A stretch of DNA of 33,984 nt, from assembly GCA_019313695.1 (NCBI GenBank), contig JAFDAS010000042.1:1-33984 (forward strand). The letters are read 5' to 3'. Origin of the DNA: Deltaproteobacteria bacterium. GTDB lineage: Bacteria > Desulfobacterota > Syntrophia > Syntrophales > UBA2210. Below, in pieces: positions 27,592 to 33,984 of the stretch. The notes beneath the pieces were generated by a model. That model was given only the letters and a program-made list of their open reading frames with translations. It did no database searches and had not been told where the DNA came from. Numbering within the stretch: position 1 is the first letter of the stretch; each line of letters opens with the position of its first letter. Position numbers and translations under genes: made by a program.

Positions 27592-28410
27592 ATGATGGGT
27601 TTTTTTGACTCAGGTTTTGGTGGATTGACGGTACTGAAAAGTGTTGTTCAGGAGCTGCCGGAGTACAATTATCTGTATCTCGGTGACAACGCGAGGGCTC
27701 CCTACGGGGAGCGTTCCCCGGAAACGGTATATGAGTGCACATTACAAGCCGTTGATTTTCTTTTGAAGGAAGGGTGTCTGCTGGTTATTATTGCCTGCAA
27801 TACCGTGTCTTCAGGGGCCCTGAGAAGGATCCAGCAGGAATTTCTGCCGAGTGCATATCCCGACAGGAAGGTGCTTGGTGTGGTCAGACCTTCAGCCGAG
27901 GAAATAGTGGATAGGGGGTGCCGGAGAATAGGTATCCTTGCCACGGAAGGGGTTGTCAGGTCGAAGATTTACACGGAAGAGCTTGAAAAGCTAAACCCCT
28001 CAGTGAAAATATTCTATCAGGCCTGTCCGCTCCTGGTACCGATAATAGAGGCTGGAAAACAGGACGAAGAACATTCTGATGTGGTTGTGTCCGAATATCT
28101 GGGCAGTCTGTTTGCTCGGGAGGGCGATATAGACTCGATACTCCTTTCATGCACCCATTATCCGATACTCTATGAAGCATTCAGGAGACACACCCCTCCC
28201 CATGTGAAAATCCTCACTCAGGGGTCGATCATTGCAAGCAAACTGCGGGATTACCTGGCCAGACACCCGGAGATAGAAGAGAGACTCTCCAGAAAAGGCA
28301 CCCGGGCGTTTTTTTCCACCGATTCTCCGGAAAAATTCAATCGACTTGCCAGCGTGTTTTACGGAGAATGCATACAGTCAATGCCGGTAACTCTTGGTTT
28401 TTCTGATTGA
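27592..28410 (+). CDS. murI: Glutamate racemase
   Basis: MGFFDSGFGGLTVLKSVVQELP; YLGDNARAPYGERSPETV; IACNTVSSGALRRIQ; LLSCTHYPIL. Start by AAGGGAG RBS (ORF track starts at 27574). Confidence 0.95.
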   Translation: MMGFFDSGFGGLTVLKSVVQELPEYNYLYLGDNARAPYGERSPETVYECTLQAVDFLLKEGCLLVIIACNTVSSGALRRIQQEFLPSAYPDRKVLGVVRPSAEEIVDRGCRRIGILATEGVVRSKIYTEELEKLNPSVKIFYQACPLLVPIIEAGKQDEEHSDVVVSEYLGSLFAREGDIDSILLSCTHYPILYEAFRRHTPPHVKILTQGSIIASKLRDYLARHPEIEERLSRKGTRAFFSTDSPEKFNRLASVFYGECIQSMPVTLGFSD

Positions 28411-28443
28411 TATTTCCAGCAGATAAAATATTGTAAAACATAA

Positions 28444-28469
28444 AAACGCCGGCCAGATGGCCGGCGTTT
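28444..28469. terminator. Bidirectional hairpin terminator between murI and the MFS gene
   Basis: AAACGCCGGCC-AGAT-GGCCGGCGTTT, perfect 11-bp stem between convergent genes. Confidence 0.85.
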
Positions 28470-28488
28470 CCTGTGGTTTTTCTGATGG

Positions 28489-29817
28489 CTATGCCTTCTT
28501 TGGTGGTTTTGATAGCAGCGTAAGGCCGGCGCCCAGCAGGCATGCGACTGCTGCAATCATAAACGGGGTTACCCATATTGAAGGATCACCTCCGCCCTTG
28601 GCGGCATCCTTGAAGTATCCGGCGATCTGGGGGCCGATGACACCGGCAAGACCGTATGATACGAATATGAAGCCGTAGTTTAGCCCCACGTTTTTATTGC
28701 CGAAATAATCTGCCGTTACGGCAGGGAAGAGGGCGAAGTTGCCACCGAAATTAAAGCCGATGATACAGGCACTGATAATCAGTGTAAGGACTGTTCCACC
28801 CATTTTGTAAAAGAGGAGCATGATGATTCCCTGGAACAGACACATGAGGAAGATAGACGTTTTACGCCCGAGTTTATCAGAGGCAATTCCCCAGACGATA
28901 CGACCGAGACCGTTGAAAATAGCATACAGGGCCATGGCTGTGCCGGCCGCGGCAGAGGCGGCGGCGGCAGTCATTCCTGCGGCTTTCAACGCATCGATAC
29001 CAAACAGCTTAATGCAATAGATGACCATCAATCCGGAGATGGCTGAAAACAGGAATGTAACCCATAGCATATAAAACTGGGGGGTCTTCAGCATTTCGCC
29101 GGACGAAAAGTTAACCATACCTAAAGCCGCACTACCCGGGTTTGATCCCGCCTTTGACGATACGGGTTCTGGGGGAGTCCATCCTTCCGGTACATAGCCC
29201 TCCGGTGGATCAATCATGACGATACTTCCCACGAGGACTGCAACAAGGAAAATGACTCCATAAAGGAGGAAGACGCTCTGAACACCTCCGAGACCGAAGA
29301 AATTCAACTTGTCGACCAAACCAAACCAGGAACCCGCCGACTTAACCCATATTGTTGCACCGAAACCGAATCCCGCGACAGCCAGTCCCGTAACCATGCC
29401 TTTTTTGTCGGGGAACCACTTTACTCCCACAGAAATTGGGACAACATAGGCCAGCCCGATACCGGTGCCGCCGATGACTCCGATGAAGAGCAACTGGGTA
29501 AAAAATGAAGAACCGAATAATCCGCCCAGGATGTAACCTGCTCCCAGGACAAGGCCTCCAATGGATGCCAGCTTCCTCGGGCCTGTCACCGCAAGCATTC
29601 TTCCGGAAAGGATCATTACTACTGAAAAAACCAGAAGGCCGATTGAAAAGACCCATGCCGCCTGAGTAGCGCTGAAACCGTACATTCCACCCTTGGCAAC
29701 GGACATGGTAAGCTTGGGTGTGAAGACCGACCACGCGTAGATAGCGCCGAGACACAACTGGATTAAAACGGCGCCTATTACAACATACCAGCGATTCATT
29801 AACTTCTCTTGTGCCAT
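28489..29817 (-). CDS. OFA-type (oxalate/formate antiporter-like) MFS transporter
   Basis: MNRWYVVIGAVLIQLCLGAIYAWSVFTPKL; 12-TM pattern; GGTGIGLAYVVPISVGVKWFPDKKGMVTGLAVAGFGFGA. Start set by GGAGGA RBS (ORF track extends to 29850). Confidence 0.92.
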   Translation of the reverse strand: MAQEKLMNRWYVVIGAVLIQLCLGAIYAWSVFTPKLTMSVAKGGMYGFSATQAAWVFSIGLLVFSVVMILSGRMLAVTGPRKLASIGGLVLGAGYILGGLFGSSFFTQLLFIGVIGGTGIGLAYVVPISVGVKWFPDKKGMVTGLAVAGFGFGATIWVKSAGSWFGLVDKLNFFGLGGVQSVFLLYGVIFLVAVLVGSIVMIDPPEGYVPEGWTPPEPVSSKAGSNPGSAALGMVNFSSGEMLKTPQFYMLWVTFLFSAISGLMVIYCIKLFGIDALKAAGMTAAAASAAAGTAMALYAIFNGLGRIVWGIASDKLGRKTSIFLMCLFQGIIMLLFYKMGGTVLTLIISACIIGFNFGGNFALFPAVTADYFGNKNVGLNYGFIFVSYGLAGVIGPQIAGYFKDAAKGGGDPSIWVTPFMIAAVACLLGAGLTLLSKPPKKA

Positions 29818-29988
29818 TTGTTCTGCTTCCTCCTTCTTAAAAACTGACAAATTTATACCGCTTAAGATTACGGCTCGCTTGCAAATCGCCGCTTGAGTAC
29901 CCCAAAATTATATCAAACATCAAGTAAAAAATTCCTGGGATTTTAATTATCAGATTGGTGCTCGATGTCTGGGGTGATGCCTGAGTAG

Positions 29989-30017
29989 TTGCGCTACACA
30001 GTATTCTTCATTATAAT
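29989..30017 (+). promoter_or_regulatory. Putative sigma70-type promoter of pyk
   Basis: TTGCGC (29989-29994), 17-nt spacer, TATAAT (30012-30017). Confidence 0.45.
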
Positions 30018-30091
30018 CCCGATATGTCGGTATTTACGAATCCATCAATGTTGATATCTATAAAATTCAGACAGACAGGAGCCGCTTTCTT

Positions 30092-31537
30092 ATGAAACTT
30101 TCACTGCCATGCTGCAAGACAAAGCTTATCTGTACGATAGGCCCGTCGTCGGATTCCGAAAATGTTCTAAGGGATATGCTGGAAAGCGGTATGAGTATCG
30201 CCCGTCTTAATTTTTCCCATGGAACACCCGAAGATCACAAAAAAGATATAGAGCTTATCCGCTCAACCGCGGCGAGCGTTAACCGGATAGTGCCTATCCT
30301 CGTCGATCTTCCGGGACCGAAAATAAGAGTGGGCATCCTCGAAAATGAACCCATTTTCCTCGAAAGAGGAAATATCGTAACACTTACAACAGAGAAGGTC
30401 CACGGAACAGACAATCTTATACCTGTGACCTACAGGAGGCTTACCGAAAGTGTTCATCCGAAAAGTGTAATCTATCTCAACGATGGATTTATCGAACTTG
30501 AGGTTATTGAGGTAAAGAAGAATGAAGTTGCCTGCAGGGTAATTTCGGGAGGCCAGCTGCTTTCAGGAAAAGGGCTGAATCTTCCAGGGGCGCGCCTCTT
30601 TGCAACCTCTCCGACAAAAAGAGACCTTGAACTGATGGAATCGGCCCTCGATGAGGGGATAGACATCTTTGGTATCTCTTTTATTGAGTCGGCGGAGGCG
30701 ATAGAGCGTGCAAGGGAGTTCGCCCGGAAGAAAGGCAAAGAGATATATATAGTGGCCAAGATTGAGAGGGCCGGCGCTGTGGAGAATATCGATGATATCC
30801 TGCAAGTGGCTGATGCCCTGATGATTGCGAGAGGAGACCTCGGGGTCGAAGTACCCATTGAGGAGGTTCCGGCACTGCAGAAAGAACTGATAATGAAGGC
30901 AAACATTGCCTGCCGTCCCGTCATTACGGCAACACAGATGCTGGAATCTATGGCGGAAAACACAAGGCCTACACGGGCCGAGACTACCGATGTAGCCAAT
31001 GCCATTCTTGACGGGACAGATACTGTCATGCTTTCCGAAGAAACGGCGATAGGAAAATATCCTGTCGAGACAGTTTCAGTGATGGCGCGTATTGCCTCTG
31101 TTACCGAAAGCAGGCGAAGGACCATAAGGTCTTCAGCCTTTATCCGGAATCTCCTGCATGAAGACCTCCGCAAAGGACAAATTACCGTGCCCGACATGAT
31201 ATCTCTCAACGTCTCTGAAACAGCAAGTGCGCTGCATGCGAAGTTCATAATAACCCCGACAGAAACAGGGACAACGGCACGGCGTATCGCCCGGTTCAAA
31301 CCGGAAGGCTGGGTCATAGCCTCCAACCCCCGAACGAGTATATGTGATTTCCTCTTTTTTTCCTATGGAGTTTGTCCTACCATTATGGAAACGACTCACA
31401 CCGGATGGCGTGACAGCATCCTTGGCAAACTGAAAGAGGAGAAACTTGTCCGGAAAGGCGAATATGTAATCATGACAGAAGGCAGATTTTCAAAAGGAGA
31501 GGGGAGCACCGATTCCCTCTCCATCATCACCGCCTGA
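30092..31537 (+). CDS. pyk: Pyruvate kinase
   Basis: KTKLICTIGPSSDSENVLRDMLESGMSIARLNFSHG; IVAKIERAGAVENIDDIL; MIARGDLGVEVP; ITATQMLESMAENTRPTRAETTDVANAILDGTD. Confidence 0.97.
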   Translation: MKLSLPCCKTKLICTIGPSSDSENVLRDMLESGMSIARLNFSHGTPEDHKKDIELIRSTAASVNRIVPILVDLPGPKIRVGILENEPIFLERGNIVTLTTEKVHGTDNLIPVTYRRLTESVHPKSVIYLNDGFIELEVIEVKKNEVACRVISGGQLLSGKGLNLPGARLFATSPTKRDLELMESALDEGIDIFGISFIESAEAIERAREFARKKGKEIYIVAKIERAGAVENIDDILQVADALMIARGDLGVEVPIEEVPALQKELIMKANIACRPVITATQMLESMAENTRPTRAETTDVANAILDGTDTVMLSEETAIGKYPVETVSVMARIASVTESRRRTIRSSAFIRNLLHEDLRKGQITVPDMISLNVSETASALHAKFIITPTETGTTARRIARFKPEGWVIASNPRTSICDFLFFSYGVCPTIMETTHTGWRDSILGKLKEEKLVRKGEYVIMTEGRFSKGEGSTDSLSIITA

Positions 31538-31548
31538 TGCCGTCCTTT

Positions 31549-32037
31549 TCACAGACTCAGGTCTATTATCAGTTGCGCGATACCTTCCATATCGTTGATG
31601 TCGAGACAGGGAACATCAATCGCCATTTGTTTATCGCTGGCGACGGCAATCAGGTTGTCTTCCCTGGAACAGAGCATGTCCCGCTTCAGGGTGGCGCGAA
31701 AGACCTCTATCTTTGGATATGGATTTCCCTTGAATCCCTCCGTAATGATAATATCCACATCATGGATGTACCTGTCCCTCAACTCTTCAATTCCAGGGTT
31801 TTTCTCAGAATTTTCAATGACAGCAATCTGACCGGGAGATGACATGACGGTCATCCGCGCGCCCGCTTTCCTGTGGCGCCAGCTGTCCTTTCCCTCGCGG
31901 TCGATATCGAATCCACGGTTACTGTGCTTGATTGTGGCTACTCGCCAGCCCTTCCGTGTCAGTTCCGGTATTACCTTTTCGATCAGGGTGGTCTTTCCGG
32001 AACCTGATTTGCCCACGATAGATACTACAGGGATCAT
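31549..32037 (-). CDS. mobB: Molybdopterin-guanine dinucleotide biosynthesis adaptor protein MobB
   Basis: MIPVVSIVGKSGSGKTTLIEKVIPELTRKGWRVATIKHSNRGFDIDREGKDSWRHRKAGA; IITEGFKGNPYPKIEVFR. Start at 32037 gives a 4-nt overlap with the upstream gene. Confidence 0.93.
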   Translation of the reverse strand: MIPVVSIVGKSGSGKTTLIEKVIPELTRKGWRVATIKHSNRGFDIDREGKDSWRHRKAGARMTVMSSPGQIAVIENSEKNPGIEELRDRYIHDVDIIITEGFKGNPYPKIEVFRATLKRDMLCSREDNLIAVASDKQMAIDVPCLDINDMEGIAQLIIDLSL

Positions 32038-32813
32038 GTTTTCTCCAGACGTTTTATTTTCCTGTCTATAAAGCGGAGGCAGGGACGCATGTTTGGCGTG
32101 CCGCCGCCCTCCGAGATAATCTGCATGATCTTGCGGTGGTCCAGTATCGCGGAGCCGCCGAGATGTGTCACCGGAGTCCCCGCGAACGCCTCGCCGCACA
32201 TGGGTGTGGATGGCCCCAGTATCGTTACGTGTCTCGGATTGCCAAGTCTGTTGAGAATTTCCTCAATGGTATTATTAAGGATCGAAGTGGCGGTAATTAT
32301 GGCTACACTGCATTCCGCAAGGATCTTGTCGCTGTCTTTCCGGTCGAGGATCTCCTCTATCCGGTTCGGATCTTTTTCCATGATGCGGAGATTTGCACCC
32401 GTTTTTCTTATTGGTTCCACAAGGGGGCCAAAATATCCCACCATGGCCACCCTGTCCGCGGGGGACAGGTTCATCAGAGCGATGGAATCCCTTTCCGGTT
32501 CTTCGGCAATATCAGGGCAGATTATCGCGTTTACCGTAGCCAGACCCAGCGCCTTTTCCAGGGGATTTCTGCCATTGACCAGAAGGTCTAAAAGTTCTGA
32601 AGCATCAGACCCTGCCAGCGTACCTGCTTTGTCGAGAGTCCCGCAACCGGGGGGCAGTTCATTTCTCAGCAGGGCGGACAGGCCCGGCCTGTCCCCTTCC
32701 AGCAGCACCCCGACATAACCCAGGCCGATTCTTACTTCTTCAACATGAAGTTTCCGGCTGCGGCCTGACAGGTATTCATGGATGTGCCGTGATATATCGT
32801 CCGCCTTTATCAT
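32034..32813 (-). CDS. DUF364/DUF4213 domain protein
   Basis: MIKADDISRHIHEYLSG...; MVGYFGPLVEPIRKTGANLRIMEKDP; TILGPSTPMCGEAFAGTPVTHLGGSAI. Start 32813 supported by GGAAGGA RBS (ORF track extends to 32906 into a repeat). Confidence 0.82.
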   Translation of the reverse strand: MIKADDISRHIHEYLSGRSRKLHVEEVRIGLGYVGVLLEGDRPGLSALLRNELPPGCGTLDKAGTLAGSDASELLDLLVNGRNPLEKALGLATVNAIICPDIAEEPERDSIALMNLSPADRVAMVGYFGPLVEPIRKTGANLRIMEKDPNRIEEILDRKDSDKILAECSVAIITATSILNNTIEEILNRLGNPRHVTILGPSTPMCGEAFAGTPVTHLGGSAILDHRKIMQIISEGGGTPNMRPCLRFIDRKIKRLEKT

Positions 32814-32881
32814 CGTGCTGTCCTTCCAGGAGAGGCCGTATGTATTTGCGAAGCAGTCGAGCAGAACAAAAAATGATGGGT

Positions 32882-33000
32882 TCGTAAAAAGTCCCAAAAA
32901 CGTCATGCCGGACTTGATCCGACATCCAGAACATATTGAAATTACTGGATTCCGGCTTCCGCCGGAATGACAAAAAATGGTGTTTTCTGACTTTTTACGA
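32882..33000. repeat. MITE-like dispersed repeat with inverted ends TCGTAAAAAGTC / GACTTTTTACGA
   Basis: 32882-32893 and 32989-33000; internal inverted GTCATGCCGG / CCGGAATGAC; minus strand encodes the familiar 'FRRKPESS' repeat peptide. Confidence 0.8.
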
Positions 33001-33203
33001 GTGCATCAAAAATGATTATACCAAAAAAGTGCGCGCAGGCAAGGATAAAAGGGATAAAAGGGGTTTGGCGTAAATCCCAGCGGTTTAGCCGTAATAATCT
33101 CAAACAGTTAAATTTTTGAATGCGGCTGAAGCAAATTTTTCACGGAGCCGTCACAGGAAATATCATCAATTATTTATCAAAATAACCTTGACATTTCCCT
33201 GGG

Positions 33204-33363
33204 TGATTGTTAGGAGCTACTTTGCATGACCGCTGGTCATTTTTAATATCATTCTCTCCGATCCGCTTTTTCTAAAGGACATATTCCATGAAGGGCGGAC
33301 AATGGGTATGACTGGAAACGGTCATGCCTCCCATGTCTGGAAAGGGGACCAACTAAGCAATCA
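33204..33363 (+). ncRNA. Candidate molybdenum/tungsten cofactor (Moco/Tuco-like) riboswitch leader of formate dehydrogenase
   Basis: GGTATGACTG-GAAA-CGGTCATGCC (10-bp stem, GNRA loop) inside GGACAATGGG/CCCATGTCT, then GTCTGGAAAGGGGACCAACTAAGC; possible closing stem TGATTGTTAG (33204-33213) / CTAAGCAATCA (33353-33363). Confidence 0.55.
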
Positions 33364-33399
33364 TGTTCTTATCAAAACTTTAAGGAAGGAGTGCATATT

Positions 33400-33984
33400 A
33401 TGGATGTTAGCAGAAGAGGTTTCTTGAAGATCTCCGGCACAGCGCTGATGGCGAGCGGAATAGGCATTAATCTGAAGCCTGTGGCAGCTCATGCGCAGCC
33501 GTTAAAGATCAAATACGCTAAAGAAACCACAACGATCTGTCCTTACTGCGCAGTTGGATGCGGGATCATTGTATCCACCAGGGGCGGAAAAGTCATAAAT
33601 ACAGAGGGAGACCCGGATCATCCTGTAAACAGAGGTTCGCTCTGCACAAAGGGTGGTTCCATTTACCAGCTTTCGCAGAATAAGAATCGACTTGACAAGC
33701 CGCTCTACAGGGCGCCTTATTCCGACAAGTGGGAAGAAAAATCCTGGGAATGGATGATCGAGAGGATTGCCCGGAATGTAAAAAAGAGCAGAGACAATAG
33801 CTTCGTGACAAAAAACAGCAAAGGACAGGTGGTCAACCGCGCGGATGGCATAGCATCCGTCGGCAGCGCCGCCATGGATAACGAAGAGTGCTTCATTTAT
33901 CAAAAATTCTTGAGGGGGTTGGGCCTGGTATATATTGAACATCAGGCCCGTATCTGACACTCCGCTACTGTTGCGGCTCTGGCA
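33400..33984 (+). CDS. Tat-exported formate dehydrogenase major (alpha) subunit, selenocysteine-containing, truncated by window end
   Basis: Tat signal MDVSRRGFLKISGTALMASG; 4Fe-4S motif CPYCAVGCGIIV...GSLCTKG; QARI-TGA-HSATVAALA with UGA at 33955-33957 at the conserved Sec position. RBS AAGGAAGGAG. Confidence 0.92.

Noticed and set aside
30472-31326. 284-aa minus-strand ORF
   Set aside because: Antisense to pyk.
33200-33235. Possible sigma54 (-24/-12) promoter before FDH (GGAGCTACTTTGC)
   Set aside because: GG-GC spacing is 9 nt rather than the required 10.
1-33984. tRNA or rRNA genes
   Set aside because: None recognised by eye on either strand.

Overview
Bacterial chromosomal window, probably from a Deltaproteobacteria/Desulfobacterota-type anaerobe (inferred from gene content). 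Left half (~1-18.5 kb): a minus-strand cluster of six multidomain sensor histidine kinases in two paralogous transmitter families (four with an 'ILRHDLTNDLVV' module, two HisKA_2-type with '[13 protein letters not shown]'). It is interleaved with two orphan periplasmic solute-binding proteins and a DUF4143-type ATPase. Intergenic gaps carry REP-like hairpins with a GTAG head, other palindromes and 7-bp tandem repeats that start about 2 nt after several stop codons. One kinase has a C-run frameshift that removes its distal ATP-binding lobe. Middle (~18.6-20.7 kb): a REP-associated (Y1/HUH) transposase with inverted GGGGACAGTATAC ends, then a small accessory block (decayed MntA-like antitoxin, intact HepT-like HEPN toxin, N-terminal remnant of a restriction/helicase-like protein, small unknown ORF) bounded by a second copy of the transposase 3' end. 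Palindromic repeats supply the C-termini of two ORFs, including nadD. Right half: nadD-proA, patatin-like phospholipase, lolA, ilvE, yifB/comM, murI, OFA-type MFS transporter, pyk, mobB-DUF364. The window ends in the 5' part of a Tat-exported selenocysteine formate dehydrogenase (in-frame UGA at 33955-33957) preceded by a structured leader resembling a Moco/Tuco riboswitch. All calls were made by eye; no searches were run.
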